A program made the position numbers and the translations under genes. From Methylosinus sp. Ce-a6 (GTDB lineage Bacteria > Pseudomonadota > Alphaproteobacteria > Rhizobiales > Beijerinckiaceae): DNA of 64,000 nucleotides. Location of the stretch: positions 119,836-183,835 of the forward strand of contig NZ_BGJX01000005.1 in the NCBI RefSeq assembly GCF_009811655.1, written 5' to 3'. Positions 31,695 through 42,299 of the stretch are shown here, one piece after another. Positions within the stretch are counted from its first letter, which is position 1. The number at the start of each line of letters is the position of its first letter. The notes below the pieces were generated by a model, which saw nothing but the letters and a program-made list of their open reading frames with translations, was not told the origin of the DNA and ran no database searches.

Positions 31695-32179
31695 GCCGCG
31701 GCGATCAGGAGCTCCAGAGCCTGGCGGACGGAGGCTTCGCGGATCGCCTCGCGCGCCTGTGGCCCGAAGCGGCGTTCCACATGCTCGACGCCGCCCCCCT
31801 TGCGCAGGCAGGCGAAATGGACGAGCCCGACGGGCTTTTCGGCGCTGCCGCCGCCGGGACCGGCGATCCCGGTGACGGCGACCGCTATATCGGCGAAGGA
31901 GCGCTCCACCGCGCCATTGGCCATGGCCCGCGCCGTCTCGGCGCTGACGGCGCCGTATAAATCGACAGTCTCGCGGGGAACGCCGAGCATCTCCACCTTG
32001 GCCGCGTTGGAATAGGTGACGAAGCCGCGGTCGAAGGCGTCCGACGAGCCGGGAATTTCGGTGATCGCCCCGGCGACGAGTCCGCCGGTGCAGGATTCCG
32101 CCGTCGCGAGGCGCAGCTTTTGCGCGCGGCAGAGGTCGAGGAGCCGCTCGGCGAGGCGGGGCAGGTCGGGGGAGGGCAT
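31679..32179 (-). CDS. CinA C-terminal domain, nicotinamide-nucleotide amidase
   Basis: The protein has 166 residues, a stand-alone PncC/CinA C-terminal domain. LATAESCTGGLVAGAITEIPGSSDAFDRGFVTYSNAAK contains the catalytic Ser, and VAVTGIAGPGGGSAEKPVGLV the phosphate-binding loop. It hydrolyses nicotinamide mononucleotide to nicotinic acid mononucleotide in NAD recycling. I chose ATG 32179 (MPSPDLP); ATG 32215 is possible. Confidence 0.9.
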   Translation of the reverse strand: MPSPDLPRLAERLLDLCRAQKLRLATAESCTGGLVAGAITEIPGSSDAFDRGFVTYSNAAKVEMLGVPRETVDLYGAVSAETARAMANGAVERSFADIAVAVTGIAGPGGGSAEKPVGLVHFACLRKGGGVEHVERRFGPQAREAIREASVRQALELLIAAAQRRP

Positions 32180-32248
32180 GGCCGTCGCGCTCCGGGATGG
32201 CTGGCGGCCGAGCATAGTCCTGCTCTCGGCCCCCTCAAAGCGTCGCTT

Positions 32249-34054
32249 TCAGGCCGCCTGCGACTCGCGGCGCGCGGCGATGCGCAGTCGGCCGACCTGG
32301 GCGATGAGCTCCCGCGTGCGTTCCGCGAGGGTGGCGCTCGCGCCCGACGAGCGCGCCGCGATCGCGGCGTTCTCGCGCGTCGCCTTGTCGATCTCGCCGA
32401 TCGTCAGACAGACCCGGCCGAGGCTCGCCGACTGCTCCTTCGCCGCCGCCGCGACCTCCGCCACCAGAGCGTCGGTCGCCGCCGTCAGCTCGGTCACTTC
32501 CGTCAATGCGCGGCTCGTCTCGTTCACGAGGCCGACGCCTCGCTTCACCTGCGCCTGAGCGGTCGAGACGAGCTGGCCGATCTCCTTCGCCGCCTGCAGA
32601 GAGCGCTGGGCGAGCGAGCGCACTTCCGAGGCGACCACCGCAAATCCGCGCCCCGCCTCGCCGCTGCGCGCCGCCTCGACGCCGGCGTTGAGCGCGAGCA
32701 GATTGGTCTGGAAGGCGATTTCGTCGATGATATCGACGATCTGGCCGATCTGTCCGGACGACGCCTCGATCGCGCTCATCGCCCCGATCGATTCTCGAAG
32801 GATGTCGCCGCCGCGCCGCGCGCTCCCGCTCGCGCGCAGAACCAGCTCGCGAACCTCGGCCGTCGTCTCCGCGGTCCGGCCGATCGCGGCCGTCGAATGA
32901 TCCAGATCGGCGGTCGCTTTTTCGAGATCGACGGCCTGCCGCTCGCTGCGATCGGCGAGACGGCCGGCGACATCGGCGGCCTCCGCCGTTCCGTCGAGAA
33001 CAGATCGCGAATTCGTCGCGACCGCCGCGATGGCGTGGCGCAGCTTTTCGACCGCCTGATTGAAATCGTGACGTAGCGCTTCGTATTCGGGCGCGAACGC
33101 CTCGTCGATCCGGTAAGTGAGCTCGCCGTGGGAGAGCTGCTCGAGCCCTCGCGCCAGCGCGGCGACGACCGCCGCCTGCTTCTCGGCCGCGCGGCGGCGT
33201 TCCCCCTCGGCCGTCTCGCGCAGCTCGGCGGTGGCATATCGTTGCGCCTCGGTCTCCTGCTCGAGCCGGCGCTTCTCCCGCGCCGCGGCCTCGAAGGCGC
33301 GCAACGCCCGCGCCATGTCCCCGATCTCGTCTCGCCGCTCGATGTAAGGGACGCTCTCGCCCAAATCTTCTTCCGCGGCGCGCTTCATCGCGCCCGCGAT
33401 CGTGGCGAGCGGGCGGCGGATCTGCGTCGCGACGATCCAGACGGCGGCGAGCAGCGCGAGGGTCGTCGCGATCGCCGGGACGGCGAGCGTCAGCATCTCG
33501 TCCCGGCCGCGCCGGGCTTCCTGCGCGCGCCTGTCGGCCGCGAGGAGATCGAGCGTCGCGCGCGCGAAGCTCTCCATTTCCGCGACCATTCGTTCGCGAT
33601 TGGCGACCGTCGCCTCGTCATTGGCCTGCACCAGCGCCGCCTTGGGCGAGATCGTGAGACCGAGCTCCACAGTGTCGTTCTGATAGGCGATGAATTCTTG
33701 GACGGCGAGCGCAATGCGCGTCTTGCGGTCGTCCGGAATCCGATCGCCGGCGCGGGCGAAGAACGCGTCGCTCGCGAGTCGAAGCTCGTCGAGCGTCCGA
33801 CGCAGCGTCCCGAGCTTTCGCTCGACCTCCTCCTTGCTCTCGGAAGAAAAGACCGAATTGGCGACGATCGCCGAATGCTGGACGGATTGGGCGAGGCTGC
33901 GGGCCCGGAGCGCGAAGTCGTAGGCCGCTTCGACCTCGTCGCTCTGGCGCGCATGAAGGCGCGATTGCCAGAAGGAGAAGACGGACAGGCCGAGGGCGAG
34001 GACGCCGAGCAGCGCGATGACGCCGCCGAGCTTGCTTGCGATGCTCGATTTCAT
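32249..34054 (-). CDS. Methyl-accepting chemotaxis protein
   Basis: The protein has 601 residues. Membrane segment 1 ([19 protein letters not shown]) and segment 2 ([19 protein letters not shown]) bracket a periplasmic helical sensor of about 160 residues. A HAMP domain, a second HAMP-like stretch and the cytoplasmic signalling coiled coil follow, with the conserved hairpin [41 protein letters not shown]. It signals to CheA/CheW. The ligand is unknown. No chemotaxis genes are adjacent. Confidence 0.95.
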   Translation of the reverse strand: MKSSIASKLGGVIALLGVLALGLSVFSFWQSRLHARQSDEVEAAYDFALRARSLAQSVQHSAIVANSVFSSESKEEVERKLGTLRRTLDELRLASDAFFARAGDRIPDDRKTRIALAVQEFIAYQNDTVELGLTISPKAALVQANDEATVANRERMVAEMESFARATLDLLAADRRAQEARRGRDEMLTLAVPAIATTLALLAAVWIVATQIRRPLATIAGAMKRAAEEDLGESVPYIERRDEIGDMARALRAFEAAAREKRRLEQETEAQRYATAELRETAEGERRRAAEKQAAVVAALARGLEQLSHGELTYRIDEAFAPEYEALRHDFNQAVEKLRHAIAAVATNSRSVLDGTAEAADVAGRLADRSERQAVDLEKATADLDHSTAAIGRTAETTAEVRELVLRASGSARRGGDILRESIGAMSAIEASSGQIGQIVDIIDEIAFQTNLLALNAGVEAARSGEAGRGFAVVASEVRSLAQRSLQAAKEIGQLVSTAQAQVKRGVGLVNETSRALTEVTELTAATDALVAEVAAAAKEQSASLGRVCLTIGEIDKATRENAAIAARSSGASATLAERTRELIAQVGRLRIAARRESQAA

Positions 34055-34198
34055 TTCGTGGAACGCCGGATAGGGAAACGACGCGGCATCATCTGGCCGG
34101 CGCCCTTTCCAAATGGCTAATTTTGAACGACTAAGCGTTTATTTTCGCGTGACGAATTTGTGACGCCTGCGGCGGCGCGCGTAATTTCGAGACCCTCG

Positions 34199-35401
34199 TC
34201 AACGAAAAGGCAGCCTCACCGTCGCGAGCGCCAGCGCCGCCATGCCCTCCTGGCGGCCGGTAAACCCCAGGCGCTCCGAGGTCGTCGCCTTCACCGCCAC
34301 GCGGTCGATGTCGATCTCCATGATCTTGGCGAGGCTCTCGCGTATCGCGTCGCGATGTGGGCCGACCTTCGGCGCTTCGCAGACGATGGTCGCATCGACA
34401 TGGGCGATGAGTCCGCCGCGCTCGCGCACGCGCTTCGCCGCGAAGGCGAGGAAGATGGAGGAAGGCGCGCCCTTCCATTGCTGGTCCGAGGGCGGAAAAT
34501 GCTTGCCGATGTCGCCGTCGGCGAGCGCGCCGAGCAGCGCGTCGGTGATGGCGTGGGAGAGCACGTCGGCGTCCGAATGGCCGGCGAGCCCATGGCTGTG
34601 CGGCACCGGGACGCCGCCGAGCCAGACCTCGGCGCCGGGGCCGAAGGCGTGAACGTCATAGCCCTGGCCGGTGCGAATATCGGAGAGGTCGCCCAGCAGC
34701 CTGTCTCGAGCGCGCAAGAAATCCTCCGGCGTGGTGAGCTTGAAATTGGCGGGATCGCCCGCGAACACATGAACCTCGTGTCCGGCCGCCTCGGCGACCA
34801 TGCCGTCGTCGGTGAGCTCGGCCCCGCCGCGTCCGGCGACGAGCCGATGCGCCGCGAGGATCAGCGGAAAAACGAAAGCCTGCGGCGTCTGCACGAAACG
34901 CAGGCTCGCGCGGTCGGGCGTCGCCGTCACCACGCCGCGCGTGTCGATCTGCTTGACCGTATCGGCGAGCGGCAGGCCCGGCACGGCGGCGCCATGGGCG
35001 CGCGCCGCCTCGATCGCCCGCCCGACGAGAGCGGCGTCGGCGAAGGGCCTGGCCGCATCCTGGATCAGGACGATGTCGGGGGCGGGCGAGAGGGCGGCGA
35101 GCGCCTCGAGGCCATTGCGAACGCTCTGCTGGCGGGTCGCTCCTCCGATCGCAGGCGCGAGGAGGCGCGACCGCGCGCTTTCCGAGAGCTCGGCCGAGCT
35201 CGCGCCATAAAGCGCGGCGTCGTCGGCGTGGATCGCGACGAGAAGGGCGGCCTGCGGCGCGGCGGCGTGCATGGACTCGAGCGTATGGGCGAGCACAGAC
35301 TTGCCGAGAAGCGGACGATATTGTTTTGGAAGGCCGTCGCCCGCCCGCACGCCGCGGCCCGCGGCGACGGTGAGGATCGCTATGGTCGAGGAAGAGCTCA
35401 T
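34199..35401 (-). CDS. ispDF: Bifunctional IspD/IspF enzyme
   Basis: The protein has 400 residues. The N-terminal IspD domain (about 1-230; [17 protein letters not shown] nucleotide loop, [10 protein letters not shown]) makes CDP-methylerythritol. The C-terminal IspF domain (about 240-400; [41 protein letters not shown] with metal-binding Asp and His residues, and the later [12 protein letters not shown]) forms the cyclic diphosphate. The fusion is common in alphaproteobacteria. It is divergent from dusB. Confidence 0.97.
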   Translation of the reverse strand: MSSSSTIAILTVAAGRGVRAGDGLPKQYRPLLGKSVLAHTLESMHAAAPQAALLVAIHADDAALYGASSAELSESARSRLLAPAIGGATRQQSVRNGLEALAALSPAPDIVLIQDAARPFADAALVGRAIEAARAHGAAVPGLPLADTVKQIDTRGVVTATPDRASLRFVQTPQAFVFPLILAAHRLVAGRGGAELTDDGMVAEAAGHEVHVFAGDPANFKLTTPEDFLRARDRLLGDLSDIRTGQGYDVHAFGPGAEVWLGGVPVPHSHGLAGHSDADVLSHAITDALLGALADGDIGKHFPPSDQQWKGAPSSIFLAFAAKRVRERGGLIAHVDATIVCEAPKVGPHRDAIRESLAKIMEIDIDRVAVKATTSERLGFTGRQEGMAALALATVRLPFR

Positions 35402-35503
35402 ATTCGGTTCCTCTCCCGCTTTTTCGCTTTCGCGTCAAATTCGACGAATCTCGGGGATGTACGCATTGCGTACGTATGTTCGGCTGCATATAGTGTAGGC
35501 ACG

Positions 35504-36547
35504 ATGACAACTGATGAAATTATAGGCGAGACCATAGGAGCCGCGCCTTTGCGCATCGGTTCGCTTCATCTCGAGGGACGCGCGCTGCTCGCCCCCATGG
35601 CCGGCGTGACCGATCTCGCCATGCGGCGGATCGCAATGCGCTTCGGCGCGTCCGCGGCGGTCGGCGAAATGGTCGGCGCGAGCGCCCTCGCGCGCGGGGA
35701 TGTGGAAGCCCGCCAGAGGCTGGACGGCGGCGGCCTCGATGCGCATATCGTGCAGATCGCGGCGCGCGATCCGGCCGGCATGGCGGAGACGGCGCGCCGC
35801 GCCGAAGCCGCCGGAGCCAAGCTCATCGACATCAACATGGGGTGTCCCTGCAAGCGCGTGACCGGCGGCCTCGCCGGCGCGGCGCTGATGCGCGAGCCCG
35901 TCCTCGCGGCCGAGTTGGCGCGCGCCGCCGTCGGCGCGGTTTCGGTTCCGGTCAGCGTCAAAATGCGGCTCGGCTGGGATGATTCTTGCCGCAACGCCGC
36001 CGAGCTGGCGCGGCTGGTCGAGGCCGAGGGCGCGGCCATGGTCACGGTGCACGGCCGCACGCGCGCGCAATTCTACGAGGGCAGGGCGGATTGGCGGGCG
36101 ATCGCCGAGGTCAAGGCCGCCGTCAAAATTCCCGTCGTCGCCAATGGCGATTGCGCCTCGCCGCGGGACGCCGCCGCAATGCTCGCCTCGTCCGGCGCCG
36201 ATGCGGTAATGGTCGGACGGGCGGCGCTGGGGCGGCCCTGGCTCGTCGGCGATATCGCCTATTTTCTGGCGACCGGCCGGCGTCGCGCCGCGCCTTCCGC
36301 CGCGGCGCGGCTCGAGGCGGCGCTCGACCATCTGGACGGCCTGCTCGCCGCCATGGGCTCCGGCGCCGGCCTTCGCCACGCGCGCAAGCATCTTTCCGCC
36401 TATGCCGAGCGGGCGGAGGGAGACGCGAAGACGCGCGCCCGTCTCAGGGCGGCGCTCGTCGCCTCGTCCTCGGCGGAGGAAGTCCGCGGACTTCTGAGCC
36501 GATTGTTCTCGCTCGAGCCGGCGACGCCGGCTCCGGCTCGTTCCTGA
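35504..36547 (+). CDS. dusB: tRNA-dihydrouridine synthase DusB
   Basis: The protein has 347 residues. It is an FMN enzyme reducing uridines in the tRNA D-loop. [38 protein letters not shown] with the catalytic Cys, [30 protein letters not shown] and [14 protein letters not shown] are all present. The ATG at 35504 is the first that fits the family; the open frame extends far upstream antisense to ispDF without homology. It leads the ntrBC operon, as is usual in alphaproteobacteria. Confidence 0.96.
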   Translation: MTTDEIIGETIGAAPLRIGSLHLEGRALLAPMAGVTDLAMRRIAMRFGASAAVGEMVGASALARGDVEARQRLDGGGLDAHIVQIAARDPAGMAETARRAEAAGAKLIDINMGCPCKRVTGGLAGAALMREPVLAAELARAAVGAVSVPVSVKMRLGWDDSCRNAAELARLVEAEGAAMVTVHGRTRAQFYEGRADWRAIAEVKAAVKIPVVANGDCASPRDAAAMLASSGADAVMVGRAALGRPWLVGDIAYFLATGRRRAAPSAAARLEAALDHLDGLLAAMGSGAGLRHARKHLSAYAERAEGDAKTRARLRAALVASSSAEEVRGLLSRLFSLEPATPAPARS

Positions 36548-36605
36548 CGGTCAAGTCCCAGCGGATCGGCGCGCGCCGCGCCGGATGAGAGTTCGAGGTG
36601 TCGAA

Positions 36606-37805
36606 ATGCCGGCAGAGTCCAATTCGCAACGCCGCAAGAGCGCGCCGCCCCCCGTCGGCGCGCGGCTGCGCGTCATCGCCGATAACAATCGCGCCTGCAT
36701 ATTGGAGGCGCTGCCCAATGTGATACTGGCGATCCGCCCGGACGGGGTGATCGTCGACGCCAACGCCGCCGCCGAGGCGTTTTTCGAGATCGGCAAACCC
36801 ATCCTCATCGGACAGGAGCTCGGCCGTCTCGTGCCTTTCGGCTCGCCGCTGCTGGCGCTCATCGAGCAGGTGCGCGAGCGCGGCGCGGCGATCAACGAAT
36901 ATCGCATCGACCTCGGCCGCCCCGGAATGGAGGGCGAGAGGCGCGTCGATGTGCATTGCGCGCCGCTGCCCGAAAGCGACGGCGGCGTGCTGGTCGTGCT
37001 GCAAGAGCGAACAATTGCCGATAAAATAGACAGGCAGCTGACCCATAGGGGGGCGGCGCGCACTGTTTCTGGGCTCGCCTCCATGCTGGCGCATGAGATC
37101 AAGAATCCGCTGTCGGGCATACGCGGAGCGGCGCAATTGCTGGAGAGCTCGGTCGGCGACGCCGATCGTGCGCTGACGCGGCTCATCTGCGAGGAGACGG
37201 ACCGCATCGTCCGCCTCGTCGACCGGATGGAGGTGTTCTCCGACTCGCGCCCGCCGGAGCGCGAGAAGGTCAATATTCACGTCGTTCTCGACCATGTGAA
37301 GCGCGTCGCCCGCAGCGGCTTCGCCCGCCACATTCGCTTCATCGAGAATTACGACCCCTCGCTGCCGCCGGTCGCCGCCAATCGCGATCAGCTCGTCCAG
37401 GTGTTCCTCAATCTGGTGAAGAACGCCGCCGAGGCGATCGGCGACGCGATCGACGGCGAGATCGAGCTCTCCACCGCCTTTCGGCCGGGGGTGAGCCTGC
37501 GCGCGATCGGCGAGAAGCGCCCGGTCGGCCTGCCGCTCGAATTCTGCGTGCGCGACAATGGCCGCGGCGTGCCCGAGGACATAGCCGCGCATTTGTTCGA
37601 TCCTTTCGTCACCACCAAGACTTCCGGAACTGGCCTCGGACTTGCACTAGTGGCCAAGATCGTCAATGACCACGGCGGCATCGTCGAATGCGAATCCCAC
37701 CCGAGGCGAACCACATTCCGTATCCTCATGCCGATGTATCGCAACAAGGACGAGGAGAAGCGAGCGGACGAACGACGAGCCAGAAAGCAACCCGCCGCCG
37801 AGTGA
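36606..37805 (+). CDS. ntrB: Nitrogen regulation histidine kinase NtrB
   Basis: The protein has 399 residues. A cytoplasmic PAS domain (about 30-135, [29 protein letters not shown]) precedes the HisKA segment with phospho-acceptor His163 ([11 protein letters not shown]) and an HATPase domain with N box [17 protein letters not shown] and GTGLGLALV. It phosphorylates or dephosphorylates NtrC under PII control. ATG 36606 has GAGG upstream at good distance; ATG 36585 is less likely. The basic tail after residue 380 is unusual but harmless. Confidence 0.95.
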   Translation: MPAESNSQRRKSAPPPVGARLRVIADNNRACILEALPNVILAIRPDGVIVDANAAAEAFFEIGKPILIGQELGRLVPFGSPLLALIEQVRERGAAINEYRIDLGRPGMEGERRVDVHCAPLPESDGGVLVVLQERTIADKIDRQLTHRGAARTVSGLASMLAHEIKNPLSGIRGAAQLLESSVGDADRALTRLICEETDRIVRLVDRMEVFSDSRPPEREKVNIHVVLDHVKRVARSGFARHIRFIENYDPSLPPVAANRDQLVQVFLNLVKNAAEAIGDAIDGEIELSTAFRPGVSLRAIGEKRPVGLPLEFCVRDNGRGVPEDIAAHLFDPFVTTKTSGTGLGLALVAKIVNDHGGIVECESHPRRTTFRILMPMYRNKDEEKRADERRARKQPAAE

Positions 37806-37863
37806 GCGGAGACGACGCGAAGAGAGCGCCGCTCGCAAGAACGATCTGCTGGAGAAAAATCCG

Positions 37864-39342
37864 ATGACCCACGGCGAGATTCTGGTCGCCGACGACGACG
37901 CCGCGATCAGGACTGTGGTGGCGCAGGCGCTGTCGCGCGCCGGCTATGAGGTGCGCACCACCGGAACCGCCGCGACCTTGTGGCGCTGGGTGCAATCGGG
38001 CGAGGGCGATCTCGTCGTCACCGATGTGGTGATGCCGGACGAGAACGCCTTCGAGCTGCTGCCGCGCATCAAGAAGCTGCGTCCCGATCTGCCCATCATC
38101 GTGATGAGCGCGCAGAACACTTTCATGACCGCGATCCGCGCCTCCGAGCGCGGCGCCTATGACTATCTGCCCAAGCCCTTCGATCTCAAGGAGCTCGTCG
38201 GCATCGTCGGCCGCGCCATGGCGGAGCCGCGCAAGAAGAGCGAGGCCGACGGGCCGGACGAGATGGAGGGCATGCCCCTCGTCGGCCGCTCGCAGGCGAT
38301 GCAGGAGATCTATCGTTCGCTCGCGCGGCTGATGCAGACCGACCTGACCGTGATGATCAACGGCGAATCAGGCACCGGCAAGGAGCTCGTCGCCCGCGCG
38401 CTGCACGACTATGGCAAGCGCAAGAAGGGCCCCTTCGTCGCCATCAACATGGCCGCCATTCCGCGCGATCTCATCGAGAGCGAGCTGTTCGGCCATGAGA
38501 AGGGCTCTTTCACCGGCGCCAATCAGCGCTCCATCGGCCGTTTCGAGCAGGCCGAGGGCGGCACGCTTTTCCTCGACGAGATCGGCGACATGCCGATGGA
38601 GGCGCAGACGCGCCTTCTGCGCGTGCTGCAGCAGGGCGAATATACGACCGTCGGCGGCCGCACGCCGATCAAGACCAATGTCCGCATCATCGCCGCGACC
38701 AATAAGGACCTGCGCGCGCTGATCCAGCAGGGCCTCTTCCGCGAGGACCTCTATTTCCGCCTGAACGTCGTGCCGCTGCGGCTGCCGCCGCTGCGCGAGC
38801 GCTCGGAGGACATCCCCGACCTCGTGCATCATTTCTTCAAGGTCGCCGCGAGCGAGGGCCTGCCGCAGAAATATATCGAGCAGGCGGCGCTCGACCGCAT
38901 GAAGCGCTACCGCTGGCCGGGCAATATCCGCGAGCTGGAGAATCTCATCCGCCGCCTCGCGGCGCTGCATCCGCAGGAGGTCATCACCGAGCAGGTGGTG
39001 GAGCTCGAGCTCGAGCACGAGATGCGGCAAGCGTCCCCCGGCGATCGCGGCGCTCAGCCGACGACGATCATGGCGGACCTTCCGTCCGACAAGGATTTGA
39101 CGCTCTCCACCTCGGTCGAGCAGCATCTCGCCAAGCTCTTCCGCGACCATGGCGACCGCCTGCCGCCGCCCGGCCTCTATCATCGCGTCATCCGCGAGAT
39201 CGAGGTGCCGCTGATCTCCGCCGCGCTCGCCGCGACACGGGGCAATCAGATCAAGGCCGCGGAGCTGCTCGGCCTCAACCGCAACACGCTGCGCAAGAAG
39301 GTCAATGATCTCGACATCCGCCTGATGCGCTCGCCGCGGTGA
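37864..39342 (+). CDS. ntrC: Nitrogen regulation response regulator NtrC
   Basis: The protein has 492 residues. A receiver domain with Asp54 (VTDVVMPDE) is followed by a sigma-54 AAA+ domain with Walker A GESGTGKE (167-174), loop GSFTGA (214-219, instead of the usual GAFTGA), and Walker [14 protein letters not shown]. The C-terminal Fis-type helix-turn-helix is [20 protein letters not shown]. It activates nitrogen assimilation genes with RpoN. The gene lies 58 bp after ntrB; GGAGAAAA precedes the ATG. Confidence 0.97.
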   Translation: MTHGEILVADDDAAIRTVVAQALSRAGYEVRTTGTAATLWRWVQSGEGDLVVTDVVMPDENAFELLPRIKKLRPDLPIIVMSAQNTFMTAIRASERGAYDYLPKPFDLKELVGIVGRAMAEPRKKSEADGPDEMEGMPLVGRSQAMQEIYRSLARLMQTDLTVMINGESGTGKELVARALHDYGKRKKGPFVAINMAAIPRDLIESELFGHEKGSFTGANQRSIGRFEQAEGGTLFLDEIGDMPMEAQTRLLRVLQQGEYTTVGGRTPIKTNVRIIAATNKDLRALIQQGLFREDLYFRLNVVPLRLPPLRERSEDIPDLVHHFFKVAASEGLPQKYIEQAALDRMKRYRWPGNIRELENLIRRLAALHPQEVITEQVVELELEHEMRQASPGDRGAQPTTIMADLPSDKDLTLSTSVEQHLAKLFRDHGDRLPPPGLYHRVIREIEVPLISAALAATRGNQIKAAELLGLNRNTLRKKVNDLDIRLMRSPR

Positions 39343-39549
39343 GGAGCGGGGTCACCTGAACCGAAAGGGCGTCGTCCGGTAGGCCGACGGCCCGGGAATC
39401 GAGTGTCACGATACGAAATTCGGGCTGTTGCTCTGGCCCCTCCATTTCGGCGGCCTTCGAGGCTCGCACGGCCGCGCGAAGCCCTATTATTGGAGTCGCG
39501 CGCCACGTCCCGCTATGATGCGCGTCGCTGCGCAGCAGGAGTTCGACTC

Positions 39550-39774
39550 GTGACCCGTCTGCTCGACCAGGCTTTCGCGTCCATCCAGAAACTGCCCGAC
39601 CCCGTGCAGGACGATCTCGCGCGCCTCCTCCTCGAGATCGCGGACAGCGAGACGCAACGCATAGAATTGACTCCGGACGAAGAGAGCGCCTTGGCGGAAG
39701 CTCTGGGGGAGGTCGAGCGGGGCGAACTCGCCTCCGACGAGGCGATGCGCGCTCTCTGGGCCAAATATGAGTGA
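39550..39774 (+). CDS. Antitoxin of a ParDE-type pair
   Basis: A 74-residue acidic helical protein with a GTG start. The pattern LLDQAFASIQKLPDPVQDDLARLLLEIA and ...LTPDEESALAEALGEVERGELASDEAMRALWAKY is that of the small antitoxins that precede RelE/ParE toxins in alphaproteobacteria. Its stop overlaps the start of the toxin remnant (TGATG). It stands between ntrC and ntrY, which are normally adjacent. Confidence 0.75.
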   Translation: MTRLLDQAFASIQKLPDPVQDDLARLLLEIADSETQRIELTPDEESALAEALGEVERGELASDEAMRALWAKYE

Positions 39775-39982
39775 TGCGGCTTCGCTTTACCGCTCGGGCG
39801 GCGGCGCAGATCGACGCCGCGCTCTCCTATGTGGCAGAGCGCTCCCCTCGCGGGCGAGGAATGTCCGCATTAGGCTCCAGACCATTCTGACGCTGCTGAG
39901 CGTCGTGGCGTGGATGGCCGCGACAAGCGCAGCCATGACGCTGGAAACATGTCTGCTCGTTAACCTGAATTCGGAACCCTGA
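39774..39982 (+). pseudogene. ParE/RelE-type toxin remnant (frameshifted)
   Basis: The ATG at 39774 opens MRLRFTARAAAQIDAALSYVAERSPRG, a clear ParE start, but the frame stops at 39891 or so. In another frame the expected continuation ARNVRIRLQTILTLLS appears at about 39855-39902, and then similarity is lost. The toxin is therefore broken by a frameshift and has no normal C-terminus. The antitoxin may persist without its partner. Confidence 0.75.
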
Positions 39983-40034
39983 GACGCCCGAGGGGCCGCA
40001 TTGCCTCTCCGCGCACCACGACCTATACAGGCGC

Positions 40035-42287
40035 ATGTCCATGGCGGGAGAGATTCCGGCGCCTGCGCCGCCGGCCGCGCCCGGTAAAAGGTCCTGGCGC
40101 CTGTGGTTCGGGCCGATCGCGGTCGTCGCCGCCGTCGCCTGCGCGCTCGCCACTTTCTTCGTCATGGCCGAGCTCGCGCCGGTGGCGCCGACCAGCGACG
40201 TCGTTTACCCTCTGTTCTTCGCCGACGCGGTCGCGCTGGTCCTGCTCGCCACTCTGGTGCTCGTCAAGGCCGGCTCGCTCATCAGCTCCTGGCGGCGCGG
40301 CGAGGCGGCGGCGGGCCTCCACATCCGCATCGTCGGCTTCTTCTCCGTGCTGGCGCTGACGCCGGCGATCATTCTCGCCATCGTCGGCTCGGTGACGCTG
40401 GAGCGCGCGCTGAACCCGCAATTCCTCGCCATGGTGAAGACCTCGGTCCACAGCACGGCGGAGGCGGCGCGCGTGTTTCGCGAGACGCAATGCCGCTCGC
40501 TGCTGCAGGAGGCGCAGCTCTCGGCCTCCGACCTCGATCGCGCCCGCGCCATGTTCAACGCCGATCGCGGCCTGTTCCACGAATTCTTCGTCTCGCGCGC
40601 GCGTTTCCTCGGCTTTTCCGTGGCGGCGATCGTCAAGACGGACGGCCAGATATTGGAGCGCGTCGATGTGACGGCCGACGGCTCGGCGATCGTCGTCGCG
40701 CCGCCGGCCGCGGATTTCGAGGATGCGCGCAAGGGCGAGCCGCTCTGCCTCGTCATCGACGACGGGCGCACTTTCGTCGCGCTGCGGCCGCTGTCGACCT
40801 TCCCGGACACATTCCTCTATGTGACGCGTCCGGTCGATCCCTTCGGCGTGCAGTTCCCGGAGCAGGCGGCGAGCCTCATCGCCACCTATGACACTTTCGA
40901 GGCCTATCGCGGCGCGGTGAAGAAGGCCTTCACCGTGATGTATGCGCTGCTCGCCACCATCATGCTGCTCTCGGCCGTGTGGGTCGGCCTCGATTTCGTC
41001 GACCGTCTCGTCGCGCCGATCCGCGCGCTGATCGCCGCGACCGACCAGGTGTCGGCCGGCAATCTCGACGTGCGCGTCGAGGTCGAGCGCTCGCATGGCG
41101 ATCTCGCCCGCCTCGGCTCCGTCTTCAACAATATGACCAGCGAGATCGAGCAGCAGCAGAGCCGCCTCGTCGCCGCCAATCGCCAGAACGAGGAGCGGCG
41201 CTTGTTCACCGAGGCGGTGCTCTCGGGCGTTCCGGCCGCCGTCATCGGCGTGGATGCGGAGGGACGGATCAATGTGCTGAACCGCTCGGCGGAAGAGCTG
41301 CTCGTCGGCGCCGCCGGACGGGACGGCGCTGCGGCGGCGATCGGCGCGCGCGCGGCCGAGGCGCTCCCCGAGATCGCGCCCATTCTCGCCGACGCCGAGG
41401 AGGCCTTCCCGCGCGCGATCCAGACTCAGATCAACATAAGGCGCGGCGCCAAGGAGCTGACGCTCGCCGTCCGCGTCACCTCGGCGAGCACGCAGCAGGG
41501 CGGCGCGGATTTCGTCGTCACGCTCGACGACATCACCGATCTCGTCACCGCGCAGCGCACCTCCGCCTGGGCGGATGTCGCGCGGCGCATCGCCCATGAG
41601 ATCAAAAATCCGCTGACGCCGATCCAGCTCTCCGCCGAGCGGCTGAAACGCAAATACGGCAAGCACATCACCGTCGAGCGCGACGTCTTCGACCAATGCA
41701 CGGACACGATCGTGCGCCAAGTCGACGACATCAAGCGCATGGTCGACGAATTCGCCTCCTTCGCCCGCATGCCCAAGGCGCGGCCGGAGCGCGACGATCT
41801 CTGCGACTGCATGCGCCAGGCTTTCTTCCTGACGCGCGTCGCCCATAACGACGTCGAAATGAAGCTGACCCTGCCGGAGACGCCGGTTTTCGCCGTCTTC
41901 GATCGGCGACTTTTGTCGCAGGCGCTCACCAATATCGTGAAGAACGCCGCCGAGGGCATCGCCGCCCGCGAGGACGCCGCCACGCTCGACGTCAAGAAGA
42001 TCGAGATCAGCCTCGGCGTGCGCGATCATATGGCGGAGATCGACGTCGTCGACAATGGCAAGGGCTTCCCGGTCTTCAACCGGCAGCGCCTGCTCGAGCC
42101 TTATATGACGACGCGGGCCGAGGGCACGGGGCTCGGCCTGCCTATTGTCGCCAAGATCATCGAGGACCATGGCGGGCGACTCGAATTGCTCGACGCGCCC
42201 TCCGGGACCGGCGCCTGCGTGCGCCTGTTCATTCCGCTCGGCGAGGCCGCCTCGGCGGCGGGAGAGGCGCAGGCGCGGACTTCGTGA
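40035..42287 (+). CDS. ntrY: Nitrogen regulation sensor kinase NtrY
   Basis: The protein has 750 residues. The N-terminus has several membrane segments (FGPIAVVAAVACALATFFVMAEL; ADAVALVLLATLVLVK; IVGFFSVLALTPAIILAIVGSVTLE) and a periplasmic part closed by AFTVMYALLATIMLLSAVWVGL. HAMP, PAS, HisKA with [23 protein letters not shown], and HATPase (NIVKNAAEGI, DNGKGFP, GTGLGLPIV) follow. It partners with NtrX in nitrogen, redox and envelope control. It overlaps or abuts ntrX. Confidence 0.96.
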   Translation: MSMAGEIPAPAPPAAPGKRSWRLWFGPIAVVAAVACALATFFVMAELAPVAPTSDVVYPLFFADAVALVLLATLVLVKAGSLISSWRRGEAAAGLHIRIVGFFSVLALTPAIILAIVGSVTLERALNPQFLAMVKTSVHSTAEAARVFRETQCRSLLQEAQLSASDLDRARAMFNADRGLFHEFFVSRARFLGFSVAAIVKTDGQILERVDVTADGSAIVVAPPAADFEDARKGEPLCLVIDDGRTFVALRPLSTFPDTFLYVTRPVDPFGVQFPEQAASLIATYDTFEAYRGAVKKAFTVMYALLATIMLLSAVWVGLDFVDRLVAPIRALIAATDQVSAGNLDVRVEVERSHGDLARLGSVFNNMTSEIEQQQSRLVAANRQNEERRLFTEAVLSGVPAAVIGVDAEGRINVLNRSAEELLVGAAGRDGAAAAIGARAAEALPEIAPILADAEEAFPRAIQTQINIRRGAKELTLAVRVTSASTQQGGADFVVTLDDITDLVTAQRTSAWADVARRIAHEIKNPLTPIQLSAERLKRKYGKHITVERDVFDQCTDTIVRQVDDIKRMVDEFASFARMPKARPERDDLCDCMRQAFFLTRVAHNDVEMKLTLPETPVFAVFDRRLLSQALTNIVKNAAEGIAAREDAATLDVKKIEISLGVRDHMAEIDVVDNGKGFPVFNRQRLLEPYMTTRAEGTGLGLPIVAKIIEDHGGRLELLDAPSGTGACVRLFIPLGEAASAAGEAQARTS

Positions 42288-42299
42288 ATGGTGAGGCAG

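Noticed and set aside
34160..35503. N-terminal extension of the dusB frame by about 450 codons
   Set aside because: The extension runs antisense to ispDF; the dusB family start matches the ATG at 35504.
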